NCBI GenBank assembly: GCA_036721855.1
Contig: DAIMKF010000002.1
Span: 56,409-120,408, forward strand
Source: JAHDNZ01 sp036721855
GTDB taxonomy: Bacteria; Bacillota; DTU065
Length of the DNA stretch: 64,000 nucleotides
Reading direction: 5' to 3'
In this document: positions 53,532 through 62,826 of the stretch, piece after piece
Position numbering within the stretch: the first letter of the stretch is position 1
How the letters are laid out: the number at the start of each line of letters is the position of its first letter
Notes under the pieces: generated by a model
Seen by the model: only the letters and a program-made list of their open reading frames with translations
Told to the model about the DNA's origin: nothing
The model's database searches: none
Made by a program: the position numbers and the translations under genes

Positions 53532-54893
53532 TTGCGTATTACATCACAAGAAATACTAGAAACCATAAAAATGGTAGAACTTGAACATTTTGATATTAGA
53601 ACAGTGACCATGGGAATCAGTTTACGTGATTGTGTAAGACCAACCTTAAACGGTTTGTGTCAAGCCATTTATCATAAGATTGTAACTAAAGCAGCTAATC
53701 TTGTTCAAGTAGCCGACGAACTGGAAAAAGAGTTTGGTATTCCTATTATCAACAAAAGAATCTCCGTGACCCCAATTGCTCTTTTAGCCGATAGCCTTGA
53801 TGAAGATAACTTAAAAGAGGTTGCCAAAACTTTAGACAAAGCAGCCAAAGAGGTGGGGGTTAATTATATCGGTGGCTTTTCAGCTTTAGTTCAAAAAGGC
53901 ATTACCAAAGGTGATGCTTTGCTTTTGGAGTCTATTCCTGAAGCTTTAGCTGTTACAGAGAGGGTTTGTGCATCAGTTAATGTGGCCAGCACTCGAGCAG
54001 GAATAAATATGGATGCCGTAGGTCAAATGGGCAAGATCATCAAACAAACAGCTTTTTTAACGGCAGACAAAGACGGTCTTGGCTGTGCCAAACTGGTAGT
54101 TTTTTGTAATATACCAGAGGACAACCCTTTTATGGCCGGCGCTTTACACGGTATAGGCGAAGCAGAAACAGTCATAAATATAGGAGTAAGTGGTCCCGGG
54201 GTTGTACGTGATGCCATCAATAATATTCCTAATAAAGATTTTGGCACACTAGCCGAGACCATCAAACGTACGGCCTTTAAAATTACCAGAGCCGGCGAAC
54301 TTATAGGCAGAGAAGCCTCAAAAAGACTGGGTGTTGAATTTGGTATTGTAGATCTATCTTTGGCACCAACGCCAAAGGTGGGAGATAGTGTAGCTGAAAT
54401 TCTAGAAGCCATGGGTATAGAGTGTTGTGGCGGACCGGGCACAACCGCAGCTTTAGCTCTGTTAAATGATGCGGTTAAAAAAGGCGGAGCGATGGCTTCT
54501 TGTTATGTAGGAGGTCTTTCAGGGGCATTTATTCCTGTAAGCGAAGACTCTGGCATGGTAAGAGCAGTTAAAGAAAAAGTACTTTCTCTGGCTAAGTTAG
54601 AAGCTATGACAGCGGTTTGTTCTGTCGGTTTGGATATGATTGCTCTGCCGGGAGATACTTCTTCTTCTACATTAGCAGGTCTAATCGCCGATGAAATGAG
54701 TATTGGTGTAATTAATAAAAAGACTACCGCAGTTAGAGTAATTCCCGTACCCAACAAGAAGGCAGGAGATTTTGTTGAGTTTGGGGGGCTACTGGGCAGT
54801 TCACCGATTTTAGATATCTTAGAGGTGAGTTGCCAAGCTTTTGTAGAGCGCGGAGGTAGAATTCCAGCACCTTTGCAAAGTTTGATTAACTAG
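53532..54893 (+). CDS. UPF0210 (DUF711) protein, PFL-like fold
   Basis: 453 residues, normal length. Conserved segments include FDIRTVTMGISLRDC, RAGINMDAVGQMG, GVSGPGVV and GGPGTTAAL. TTG start after GAGGTGA. Function unknown; linked to the upstream ACT protein by 11 bp. Confidence 0.9.
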   Translation: MRITSQEILETIKMVELEHFDIRTVTMGISLRDCVRPTLNGLCQAIYHKIVTKAANLVQVADELEKEFGIPIINKRISVTPIALLADSLDEDNLKEVAKTLDKAAKEVGVNYIGGFSALVQKGITKGDALLLESIPEALAVTERVCASVNVASTRAGINMDAVGQMGKIIKQTAFLTADKDGLGCAKLVVFCNIPEDNPFMAGALHGIGEAETVINIGVSGPGVVRDAINNIPNKDFGTLAETIKRTAFKITRAGELIGREASKRLGVEFGIVDLSLAPTPKVGDSVAEILEAMGIECCGGPGTTAALALLNDAVKKGGAMASCYVGGLSGAFIPVSEDSGMVRAVKEKVLSLAKLEAMTAVCSVGLDMIALPGDTSSSTLAGLIADEMSIGVINKKTTAVRVIPVPNKKAGDFVEFGGLLGSSPILDILEVSCQAFVERGGRIPAPLQSLIN

Positions 54894-54913
54894 AAGTTTT
54901 AGGGGGATACAAG

Positions 54914-56203
54914 ATGATTATTCACTCCAAAAGACTCGCTTTAATAGGTATAGGTGTTCTAATTTTAATCTCAGCCATAGCCAGTTTTTTGTTTACCTGG
55001 GCTTTAATTGATAATAAACAAGAATTGCTAATCCCTAAAGGAGTCTATGTTGGAGAGATTAGTGTCTCAGGAATGAGTGTAGCTGAGGCCTTAGAAGTTG
55101 TTAAAGAAAACACGGCTTTTTTTGCTAAAAAGCTGAAGTTAACCTGGCCTAACGGCTCATATTCTCTTGAGGTAGCTAAACTAAAACCGGCAATTGATTT
55201 TCCCAGGTTGAAAGCTATGCTTTCAAAGCTGCTTCCCCAAGGTAACTACTTTGAAAGAAGGGCTTATAAAAAGCAGTTTTTATTAAAGGAGCTACATTTA
55301 AATTTACCGGTTTGTACGGATGAAGAAGAGTTTAATAACCTAGTCAGTGCTCTGGATCGGAAAATCTCCCGCCAACCAGAAGATGCTGCCTTTGTAGTTG
55401 ATGTGTTGGATAGAGTTACAATTACTAAAGAAAAAGTTGGTCTTAGGGTTGACTATCCAAAACTATTAAGTGACCTACCGCAAATACTCTTTTTAGGGGA
55501 AACCCAGTACAGAGTGCCGCTTAAAATAACTGAACCTAGTCTAAAAGAAGACGAACTTGCTACTTGGGGCATTAAAGAGTTGCTGGTTAAGTTTTATACC
55601 AAGTTTGATGTACAAAATGTAAATAGGGTCGAAAATCTTAAGCTAGCCGCCAAGGCCCTGGACGGGACCATTTTAAAACCTGGTGAAGAATTCTCTTTTA
55701 ATGCCTGGGTCGGACCTAGATTAAGAGAGTTAGGTTATAAGGAGGCACCTACACTTATAGATGGTGAGCTTACCGAAGATATAGGTGGAGGGGTATGTCA
55801 GGTTTCATCTACACTTTATAATGCAGCACTTTTGGCTGGTTTTGAAATAATCGAAAGATGTCACCATTCAGCTCCGGTGTCATATGTTTTACCAGGCAGA
55901 GATGCTGCCGTAGCTTTTGATTACCTTGATCTGCGCTTGAGAAATTCCCATGCCCAATATGTACTGATTACAACCCAGGTCTTTGGCGACAGGCTTTGGT
56001 GCAAAATTTTTGGCACACCACTACCTGAGAAAATAACAATTGCAACTGAAAATCTACAAGAAATACCATTTGAAACACAAAAAGGAGCTTATACTCGGGA
56101 AGGCAAAACAGGTCTTTCAGTAGAAACTTATATAGTCAGAGGCAACAAGAAAGTATTAGTTTCAAAAGATTACTATAAACCCAAACCACAAATTCTCCCT
56201 TAA
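54914..56203 (+). CDS. VanW family protein with N-terminal TM anchor
   Basis: 429 residues. TM helix (LALIGIGVLILISAIASFLF), two PG_binding_4-like regions, then the VanW domain (GEEFSFNAWVGPRLRELGY; DIGGGVCQVSSTLYNAAL; HHSAPVSYVLPGRDAAV). Extracytoplasmic, cell-wall-associated; the exact role is unknown. Confidence 0.9.
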   Translation: MIIHSKRLALIGIGVLILISAIASFLFTWALIDNKQELLIPKGVYVGEISVSGMSVAEALEVVKENTAFFAKKLKLTWPNGSYSLEVAKLKPAIDFPRLKAMLSKLLPQGNYFERRAYKKQFLLKELHLNLPVCTDEEEFNNLVSALDRKISRQPEDAAFVVDVLDRVTITKEKVGLRVDYPKLLSDLPQILFLGETQYRVPLKITEPSLKEDELATWGIKELLVKFYTKFDVQNVNRVENLKLAAKALDGTILKPGEEFSFNAWVGPRLRELGYKEAPTLIDGELTEDIGGGVCQVSSTLYNAALLAGFEIIERCHHSAPVSYVLPGRDAAVAFDYLDLRLRNSHAQYVLITTQVFGDRLWCKIFGTPLPEKITIATENLQEIPFETQKGAYTREGKTGLSVETYIVRGNKKVLVSKDYYKPKPQILP

Positions 56204-56292
56204 AGAGAATCGTAAATTATTCACCTACTATGGCAGGATTTCATCAACTAGTCATGAATTAGTACGGAAATGTTCTCTAGGAGGCTTTTAAA

Positions 56293-57207
56293 ATGGCAAC
56301 ACACGCATTCTTACAGGGAAAGTTTGTTCCTTTAGAAGAAGCCAAAATCAGTGTTATGACTCATGCTTTTTTATATGGGACAGCTGTTTTTGAAGGTATC
56401 AGGGCCTATTGGTCGAAGGAAGACAATCAGCTTTACATTTTTCGGGCCCAAGAACACTACGAAAGACTAGCCAATTCTTGCCAGATTATGCGCATGTCTA
56501 AAAAGTATTCGGTTGTGGAGATGGTTGAACTAACTCGCCAACTCCTTCGGCTAAACGGCCAAAAGAGCAATGCCTATATTAGGCCTGTAGTTTATAAGAG
56601 TAGCACTATTATCGGTGTTAAACTGGCCGGTCTGGAAGACGACTTTTTACTTTTTGCAACAGAGATGGGAGACTATTTAGATCTCCAAAAAGGCTTAAAA
56701 GCCAGGGTTTCTTCCTGGCGTCATGTGGCAGATAATGCTATTCCCATGCGCTGTAAAGTAAACGGAGCTTATGCCAATGCAGCTTTAATAAAGACAGAAG
56801 CTCTTGATGATGGTTATGATGAGGCTATTGTCCTTACAGAAGACGGACATGTTTCTGAGGGAAGTGCGGAAAATATCTTTTTGGTAAGGAATAACTGTCT
56901 GGTTACACCACCGGAAACAGATGATATCCTCGGTGGGATTACCAGAGATACAATTATCACTTTAGCCAAAGAAGAACTAGACCTTCCGCTGGAGATACGT
57001 CGGATAGACAGAACAGAGCTTTATATAGCTGAAGAAGTATTCTTCTGTGGCACCGGTGCCCAAGTCGCTCCGGTTACCCAAATTGATCACAGAGTTATCG
57101 GGGATGGCTCGATTGGACCTATAACCAGAAAATTACAGGAACTATACTTTAAGGTTGTGCGAGGGCAAGTTGAGGCTTACAAAGATTGGTGTACCCCTGT
57201 TTTCTAA
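56293..57207 (+). CDS. ilvE: Branched-chain amino acid aminotransferase
   Basis: 304 residues, PLP fold class IV. TAVFEGIRAYW, the Lys segment MRCKVNGAYANAALIK, and EGSAENIFLV are typical. Interconverts Val/Leu/Ile and keto acids. Perfect TAGGAGG SD. Followed by a hairpin that also covers the next gene's SD. Confidence 0.94.
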   Translation: MATHAFLQGKFVPLEEAKISVMTHAFLYGTAVFEGIRAYWSKEDNQLYIFRAQEHYERLANSCQIMRMSKKYSVVEMVELTRQLLRLNGQKSNAYIRPVVYKSSTIIGVKLAGLEDDFLLFATEMGDYLDLQKGLKARVSSWRHVADNAIPMRCKVNGAYANAALIKTEALDDGYDEAIVLTEDGHVSEGSAENIFLVRNNCLVTPPETDDILGGITRDTIITLAKEELDLPLEIRRIDRTELYIAEEVFFCGTGAQVAPVTQIDHRVIGDGSIGPITRKLQELYFKVVRGQVEAYKDWCTPVF

Positions 57208-57223
57208 ATAATAGTTATAAAAT

Positions 57224-57280
57224 CCTCCTTCTAGACCTCCTCTCAGAGTTTCATCTGAGAAGGGGGAGAAGGAGGTTTTT
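57224..57280 (+). terminator. ilvE terminator that also holds the SD of the next gene
   Basis: CCTCCTTCT (57224-57232) pairs with AGAAGGAGG (57267-57275); CCTCC with GGGGG (57236-57240 with 57262-57266, one wobble); TCTCAGA with TCTGAGA (57241-57247 with 57254-57260). About 21 bp in all, followed by TTTTT and ATG 57281. The whole GGAGG SD is in the 3' arm. Confidence 0.75.
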
Positions 57281-58096
57281 ATGTTGGTTATTAAAATAGT
57301 GTGTGTGTTGTTAGCGGTTACTAGTTTTGCCGGAGCTAACTTTAAGGCTGAGTTAGATCTGCTAAAACCTGGGCTTGCCTGTTCCATAAAGGGTAGTGGA
57401 TATCTACGCAGTTTTAATGTTACCGCTGATGAAAAAAACCAAAGATGGCAGGCCCAATTTCGGGCCAAGGAAGAGAATAATGTGCTGGATTTCGATCTAG
57501 CTGTTTGGCAAAGAGCAGTTAAACAAGGATATGATTTGGCTTTTGCCTGGGAAAGTGGACATGCCACCTTACATGGTAAATATAGCTTTAGTGACGGCAA
57601 GTCAAGCTGGAGTCCCAAGGTGGTTACTAATTTTAACCCCTATTTTGATGCTCAACTCCAATATGAATATCTAACAAACGGAGGAAAATGGCAATTTAAA
57701 TGGAAGAAAAGAATAAATAAGACGACATTTTCTACCCAACTATCTTTTTATAAGCATCCGACCTTCAATTGCGGCATATTTTACAATACACAAGATGCAG
57801 ATTTGGAAATGACATTAAGCCTTACTAATAAAGGTATTATTAAAGGGACAGCAAAGATTGGTTTTAAACAAGATCTCTACCAGGGTTATTTCAAGGTAGA
57901 TTTAGATAAAAACAATCATAGTAATGTAACAATGCAACTTAATTTGGCCGGTTTACGAATAACTGCCAAAGCTAAGGATAATGACAATCAGTTAAGTTTT
58001 GGAGCTACAGTGCCACTGAAAGAGTTTTCATTCCACCCTTCTTTAACTTTAACTAAAAAGGGACTTCTTTTCGGATTTAAAATTAAGATAGCCTGA
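57281..58096 (+). CDS. Secreted beta-rich protein of unknown function
   Basis: 271 residues. Signal peptide (IKIVCVLLAVTSFAGA), then alternating hydrophobic/polar strands for the full length (FDLAVWQRAV, GYFKVDLDKNN, LRITAKAKDND). It looks like a beta-sandwich or barrel; no family recognised. Its SD GGAGG is buried in the terminator hairpin before it. Confidence 0.7.
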   Translation: MLVIKIVCVLLAVTSFAGANFKAELDLLKPGLACSIKGSGYLRSFNVTADEKNQRWQAQFRAKEENNVLDFDLAVWQRAVKQGYDLAFAWESGHATLHGKYSFSDGKSSWSPKVVTNFNPYFDAQLQYEYLTNGGKWQFKWKKRINKTTFSTQLSFYKHPTFNCGIFYNTQDADLEMTLSLTNKGIIKGTAKIGFKQDLYQGYFKVDLDKNNHSNVTMQLNLAGLRITAKAKDNDNQLSFGATVPLKEFSFHPSLTLTKKGLLFGFKIKIA

Positions 58097-58111
58097 GGAA
58101 CTCAGGCTATC
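58087..58111. terminator. Hairpin at the end of the beta-rich protein gene and of a small - strand ORF
   Basis: GATAGCCTGAG/CTCAGGCTATC, 11-bp perfect stem with 3-nt loop. On the - strand it is followed by TTAATTTT, so it best serves the small ORF at 58107-58187. Confidence 0.65.
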
Positions 58112-58187
58112 TACGGGCAATGATAATACAGGTACGTTTCCGCCATTTGCACCAGGGAGTTAGAAGGAGTTTGAGAAGGGTGACCAT
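58107..58187 (-). CDS. Possible 26-residue small protein
   Basis: ATG 58187 is preceded by an eight-base SD GGAGGAGG at ideal 7-nt spacing (58202-58195). The peptide is hydrophobic at the start (VTLLKLLLTPW) and basic after (KWRKR), ending CIIIARR. Its stop lies in a hairpin that can terminate on the - strand. No homologue is recognised; it could be a membrane peptide or toxin-like peptide, or an accident. Confidence 0.45.
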   Translation of the reverse strand: MVTLLKLLLTPWCKWRKRTCIIIARR

Positions 58188-58367
58188 GGTTAAACCTCCT
58201 CCGGTAATATAGTACGAAACTAAGCTCTATTTGTGACAGCTAATAATTAAAATTTTAGGCCAAAGAAAAAGTCTGGTGAAAAAGAGGTACTTAAAAAGGA
58301 CAGTAGAAAGATATTCTTATATGTAAGAGTATAAGGTTCATTTATCTATCTAAAGGAGGCAAAAAAG

Positions 58368-59459
58368 GTGCTCAAGCATACACCACTTTACAATTGGCAT
58401 GTTGCCGAAGGCGCCAACACAACAGAGTTTGCCGGTTATGAGATGCCACTTCATTATAAAAATGGTATCTTAGAAGAACATCGCACAGTACGCACTAAAG
58501 CAGGTCTGTTTGACTTATGTCATATGGGACAAATTAGAGTAAGAGGACGGCAGGCAGTAGAATATCTGGATTATGTTTTAACACAAACGGTTTCTCAAAT
58601 GCAGCCTGGGCTTGTTCGGTATAGCCTATTGACTACTTTTGACGGGGGAACGATAGACGATCTTATGGTCTACAAAAAGAAAGATGAATTCATTTTGGTA
58701 GTCAATGCAGCTAATAAAGAAAAAGATTATGCTTGGCTTGGGGATCAAAAAGGTCTTTACGATGTCGAGATCACTGATCTTTCTGATGCTTATGGCATTA
58801 TTGGTTTACAAGGACCGACAGCCGAACGAATATTGGCTCCGCTGGTAAAAGACGGTTTGGGGAATTTGCGTTATCTTAGATTTTTAGAGACCGAGTTTTT
58901 TGATGTAGCTGCTGTTGTTTCACGCACAGGTTATACAGGTGAAGATGGCTTTGAGATCTACCTTCCCTTGCAAGCGGTTCCGGCTCTTTGGTCCCAGCTT
59001 TTAAGAGAAGGTAAATCACTAGGTCTTATTCCGGTGGGCTTGGGGGCTAGAGACACACTACGTTTAGAAATGGGTTATAGTCTTTATGGCCACGAACTTT
59101 CAAGACAAATTAACCCTCTGGAGGCAGGTCTGGATTTTGCCGTAAAATTTGAGAAAGACTACTTTATTGGCAAAGAGGCTCTGGAAGAGATTAAAAGAGT
59201 CGGCACAAAAAGAGAGATCGCGGCTTTTATAGCGGAAGGGAAAGTTATCCCCCGTACAGGTTATCCAATTATTTATCAGGATAAAGAGGTAGGTTTGGTA
59301 ACAAGTGGTACCTTTTCACCCACCTTAGAGCGAGGCATCGCTTTAGCGCTTATTGAAAAAGGTTTAGGAGAAGAAAACTATCTTTTAGATGTTCGGGGCA
59401 AGTTAAAACCACTTACCCGTGTCAAGACTCCCTTTGTACCAGGGAGAGTAAAAAAGTAA
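58368..59459 (+). CDS. gcvT: Glycine cleavage system T protein (aminomethyltransferase)
   Basis: 363 residues. Family segments EFAGYEMPLHYKNGILEEH, LCHMGQIRVRG, SRTGYTGEDGFEIY and PVGLGARDTLRLEMGY. Transfers the methylene group from aminomethyl-lipoyl GcvH to tetrahydrofolate. GTG start after AAAGGAGG. No glycine riboswitch was recognised in the leader (58188-58367). Confidence 0.96.
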   Translation: MLKHTPLYNWHVAEGANTTEFAGYEMPLHYKNGILEEHRTVRTKAGLFDLCHMGQIRVRGRQAVEYLDYVLTQTVSQMQPGLVRYSLLTTFDGGTIDDLMVYKKKDEFILVVNAANKEKDYAWLGDQKGLYDVEITDLSDAYGIIGLQGPTAERILAPLVKDGLGNLRYLRFLETEFFDVAAVVSRTGYTGEDGFEIYLPLQAVPALWSQLLREGKSLGLIPVGLGARDTLRLEMGYSLYGHELSRQINPLEAGLDFAVKFEKDYFIGKEALEEIKRVGTKREIAAFIAEGKVIPRTGYPIIYQDKEVGLVTSGTFSPTLERGIALALIEKGLGEENYLLDVRGKLKPLTRVKTPFVPGRVKK

Positions 59460-59473
59460 AGGAGAAATACAAG

Positions 59474-59869
59474 ATGTCATTGGGAAAAGTACCTTCTCAC
59501 CTACTTTATACCAAAACCCATGAATGGGTTAGAGTTGACGGCGATAAAGTTATTATCGGCATTACAGATTATGCTCAAAGTAAACTCGGCGATGTGGTCT
59601 TTGTGGAACTGCCAAGTACAGGTGATGACTTTGATGTCGGTTTGTCTTTGGCTACTGTTGAGTCGGTAAAAGGTGTCTCTGATATCTATGCACCTGTTAC
59701 CGGTAGTGTATGGGAAGTAAATGACGAACTTGAAGATGTACCGGAGTATATCAATGAAGACCCCTACGGACAGGGTTGGTTATTATCTTTGCGGATAGAA
59801 GACAAAACAGAGCTGGAAGATTTGCTAACACCCGAAGAGTATCAGGCCTTACTCGAGGAAGAAGACTAA
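59474..59869 (+). CDS. gcvH: Glycine cleavage system H protein
   Basis: 131 residues, normal. The lipoyl attachment Lys is K66 in TVESVKGVSD. Shuttles the aminomethyl group between P and T proteins. AAAGGAG SD; 14 bp after gcvT. Confidence 0.97.
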   Translation: MSLGKVPSHLLYTKTHEWVRVDGDKVIIGITDYAQSKLGDVVFVELPSTGDDFDVGLSLATVESVKGVSDIYAPVTGSVWEVNDELEDVPEYINEDPYGQGWLLSLRIEDKTELEDLLTPEEYQALLEEED

Positions 59870-59955
59870 GAATTAAGTTCTTGCTTTCCTCTACAAGCTT
59901 AGAATAGATCTAAGTTTTAGAGGCTATAAAAGAAAAACCGTTTAGTATTTTGCGA

Positions 59956-60036
59956 AAGGGTGGTGAAAACCGTTGTAAGAGAAAGACTTTTGAAACTAAT
60001 AAGGTAGTTTTCTAAGTTTCTTGCAACGGATTAATG
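59956..60036 (+). promoter_or_regulatory. gcvPA leader: SD bridged to ATG by a long hairpin
   Basis: AAAGGGTGG (59956-59963) precedes a stem of 13 bp with two G-U pairs (59970-59982 with 60017-60029) that encloses a second hairpin (GAAACTA/TAGTTT); 4 nt later is ATG 60034. AAGGGTGG also serves as SD for dnaN and rlbA, so it is a real SD type here. Confidence 0.55.
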
Positions 60037-61344
60037 TTTTACACACCTCATACAGCTAAAGATCGAGAAAAAATGCTGGCTCGTTTAAGAATAAAAAGCA
60101 TTAATGACCTTTATGGCAATATCCCTCAAGAAGTGTTTTTAAAAAACTGGGACTTTCCCTCAGGGTTGGGTGAGGCCAATACTTATCGTTATCTTAAAGA
60201 GTTAGCAGCTAAGAATAGAGAACTAACAACCTTTATCGGCTTTGGTATATATGATCATGAAATACCAAGTGCTGTTTGGGCCCTGGCCGGTAAAGCCGAA
60301 TTTGTAACTGCGTACACACCCTATCAGGCAGAAGCTAGCCAGGGTATGCTACAAGCCATTTTCGAGTTTCAAAGTATGATCACTGAATTAACAAGCATGG
60401 ATACGGCCAACGCATCACTTTATGATGGCGCAACCGCTCTTGCCGAAGCAATGCTAATGGCAGTTTTAGAAAAAAAGCAAAAGAGTGTGGCTATCTCTCT
60501 TGGAGTCAATCCTTTATACCGAGAAGTTCTTAAGACCTATGCCCAGGCTATCGGTATTGAGATCAAATGGCTGCCCTTAAATGAAGGCCGGACAGTTAGT
60601 AAAAAAGAAGATGTGGCAGCTTATATTTGGCAACAACCAAACTTTTTGGGTTTTATAGAAGATACAGAAAGTTTTGCCCAGGTTAAAAACGATACTAAGG
60701 CTTTAGGTATAGTAAGCATTAATCCTATTATGGCCAGTGTACTAAAAAAACCTTCAGAATATGGTGCCGATATTGTCTGTGGTGAAGGGCAGGCTTTAGG
60801 TATTCCTATAAACTGTGGGGGACCCCTTTTGGGTTTTATAGCCACGAAAAAAAGTCTTACCCGGAAGCTTCCCGGTAGAATTGTAGGTTTAACTACCGAT
60901 AAAGACGGCAAGGATGCTTTTGTACTCACCCTGCAGGCACGTGAGCAGCATATCAGGCGGGAAAAAGCAGGCTCTAACATCTGTACCAATCAAACCTTAA
61001 ATGCTCTGGCAGCAACTATCTATCTGGCACTCCTAGGGAAAGAAGGCTTAAAAGAGGTAGCTTTAGGTTCGATTTCTAATGCCCATTATCTGGCAGATAG
61101 ATTAAAGGCCATCGGCGTTAAAGTTGGGGATAAGAGGCCATTTTTGATGGAGTTTCCGGTATTATTAGAGCCTAAAAAAGCTCATAAATTAAAGGAAGCC
61201 TTGCTTATTAAGGGCTTTACACCTCCTATTTCTTTAGGGGAATTCGATCAAGATTTAGCGGATCATTATTTGTTGTGTGCTACAGAAAAAAGAAATAAAC
61301 AAGAGATCGATGCTTTTGTTGCAGTTTGGGAGGGGATTATATGA
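60034..61344 (+). CDS. gcvPA: Glycine dehydrogenase (decarboxylating) subunit 1
   Basis: 436 residues. N-terminal half of the two-subunit P protein: FYTPHTAKDREKMLARL, YTPYQAEASQGMLQAIFEFQ, GEGQALGIPINCGGPLLGF. Forms the PLP-dependent enzyme with GcvPB. The first residues match the family, supporting ATG 60034 despite the lack of a nearby SD. Confidence 0.96.
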   Translation: MFYTPHTAKDREKMLARLRIKSINDLYGNIPQEVFLKNWDFPSGLGEANTYRYLKELAAKNRELTTFIGFGIYDHEIPSAVWALAGKAEFVTAYTPYQAEASQGMLQAIFEFQSMITELTSMDTANASLYDGATALAEAMLMAVLEKKQKSVAISLGVNPLYREVLKTYAQAIGIEIKWLPLNEGRTVSKKEDVAAYIWQQPNFLGFIEDTESFAQVKNDTKALGIVSINPIMASVLKKPSEYGADIVCGEGQALGIPINCGGPLLGFIATKKSLTRKLPGRIVGLTTDKDGKDAFVLTLQAREQHIRREKAGSNICTNQTLNALAATIYLALLGKEGLKEVALGSISNAHYLADRLKAIGVKVGDKRPFLMEFPVLLEPKKAHKLKEALLIKGFTPPISLGEFDQDLADHYLLCATEKRNKQEIDAFVAVWEGII

Positions 61345-62774
61345 AGCTAATCTGGGATAGGGGCCAAAGTGGCCGCAGAGGCTATATTCCTTCACCAATT
61401 ACAACTCCCAAAGTTTCACTGGAGCAACTTTTAGGCTTGGAGTATCGTCGAAAACCTTTAGATCTACCGGAGGTCAGCGAACTCGATGTCATACGTCACT
61501 ATACTTCTCTTGCCCAAAAAAACTACTCTGTAGATAATAATTTCTATCCCCTTGGTTCATGTACCATGAAATATAGTCCCAAAATCAACGAAGATATTGC
61601 CAGAATGGAGCAGTTTCAAAACACTCATCCACTTTGCGAGGAGGGCATTTTAGGCAGTATCGAAATCATGTATAAAACCCAGGAATTCTTAGCAAAAATC
61701 AGTGGGATGGCAGAGGTGTCACTTCAGCCTTTAGCTGGTGCTCATGGCGAGCTGACCGGGCTAATGTTAATTAAGGCCTATCACAAAGATCATAATCAAC
61801 TGCGAGATGAGGTCATTGTACCGGATTCAGCCCATGGAACTAATCCGGCTTCAGCTGCTATGTGTGGGTTTAAGGTGGTTGAGGTAAAAAGCAAAGACGG
61901 TCTTTTGGATCCCGAGGCCTTAAAAGAAGCTATTTCTAATAAAACCGCGGCTCTAATGTTAACAAATCCCAACACTTTAGGCCTTTTTGAAAAAGATATT
62001 TTAAAAATCGGCCAAATCGTGCATGATGCAGGCGGTTTGCTTTATTATGACGGGGCCAACCTTAATGCTTTACTCGGCAAGGTAAGACCAGGAGATATGG
62101 GCTTTGATGTTATGCATTTTAACTTGCACAAAACTTTTGCCACACCACATGGAGGTGGTGGCCCTGGTTCAGGTCCCGTTGGTGTCAGTAAAAAAGTTGC
62201 CCCCTATTTGCCGCTGCCAATAGCAGTCAAGACAGATTCCGGTTTTGCTCTGGAAAAAGATAAAAGTAAGCGGCCCAAATCAATCGGAAAAGTGGCTACA
62301 TTCTATGGTAGCTTCGGTGTTGTTATAAAAGCTTTTAGCTATATAGTAAACTTAGGCAAAGAAGGCCTAACCGATGCATCAGAGATGGCTGTCTTAAATG
62401 CCAACTACCTTAAAGCCTTACTTAGTGAGGTAATGGAGATACCTTTTAGTGAAGGCACTTTGCATGAGTTTGTGGCTACAGCATCAGGATTAGATCTCAC
62501 TGCTTTGGAGATAGCCAAGGCCTTGCTTGATTATGGCTATCATGCCCCGACTATTTATTTTCCGCTTATTGTGCCTGAGGCCTTGATGATTGAACCAACG
62601 GAAACAGAAAGTCCGCAGACCTTAGACGAGTTTGCCCAAGCCATTAAAGGGATCTTAGAGAAGGCTGACTACCATAAAAAGGCACCTCATTCGATGCCCG
62701 TTAAAAGAGTAGATGAAGTAAAAGCGGCTAGGCACCCGATTTTAACACGTACTCAACTACAACAAACAAAATAA
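61341..62774 (+). CDS. gcvPB: Glycine dehydrogenase (decarboxylating) subunit 2
   Basis: 477 residues from ATG 61341 (GGGAGGGG SD; ATGA overlap with gcvPA). PLP-Lys in NLHKTFATPHGGGGPGSG. YPLGSCTMKYSPKINE and DSAHGTNPASAAMCGF are typical. The frame opens at TTG 61326. Confidence 0.96.
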   Translation: MKLIWDRGQSGRRGYIPSPITTPKVSLEQLLGLEYRRKPLDLPEVSELDVIRHYTSLAQKNYSVDNNFYPLGSCTMKYSPKINEDIARMEQFQNTHPLCEEGILGSIEIMYKTQEFLAKISGMAEVSLQPLAGAHGELTGLMLIKAYHKDHNQLRDEVIVPDSAHGTNPASAAMCGFKVVEVKSKDGLLDPEALKEAISNKTAALMLTNPNTLGLFEKDILKIGQIVHDAGGLLYYDGANLNALLGKVRPGDMGFDVMHFNLHKTFATPHGGGGPGSGPVGVSKKVAPYLPLPIAVKTDSGFALEKDKSKRPKSIGKVATFYGSFGVVIKAFSYIVNLGKEGLTDASEMAVLNANYLKALLSEVMEIPFSEGTLHEFVATASGLDLTALEIAKALLDYGYHAPTIYFPLIVPEALMIEPTETESPQTLDEFAQAIKGILEKADYHKKAPHSMPVKRVDEVKAARHPILTRTQLQQTK

Positions 62775-62777
62775 AAA

Positions 62778-62799
62778 AGGCTGCCTACCTAGGCAGCCT
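62778..62799 (+). terminator. Hairpin after gcvPB
   Basis: AGGCTGCCT/AGGCAGCCT, 9-bp perfect stem, loop ACCT. The T-tract is weak, so partial readthrough into the radical-SAM genes is likely. Confidence 0.65.
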
Positions 62800-62826
62800 A
62801 ACTATATTTAAAAGCGAGTGGTTGCT

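Noticed and set aside
58188..58367. Glycine riboswitch before gcvT
   Set aside because: None of the conserved aptamer segments could be found; only a normal SD is clear.
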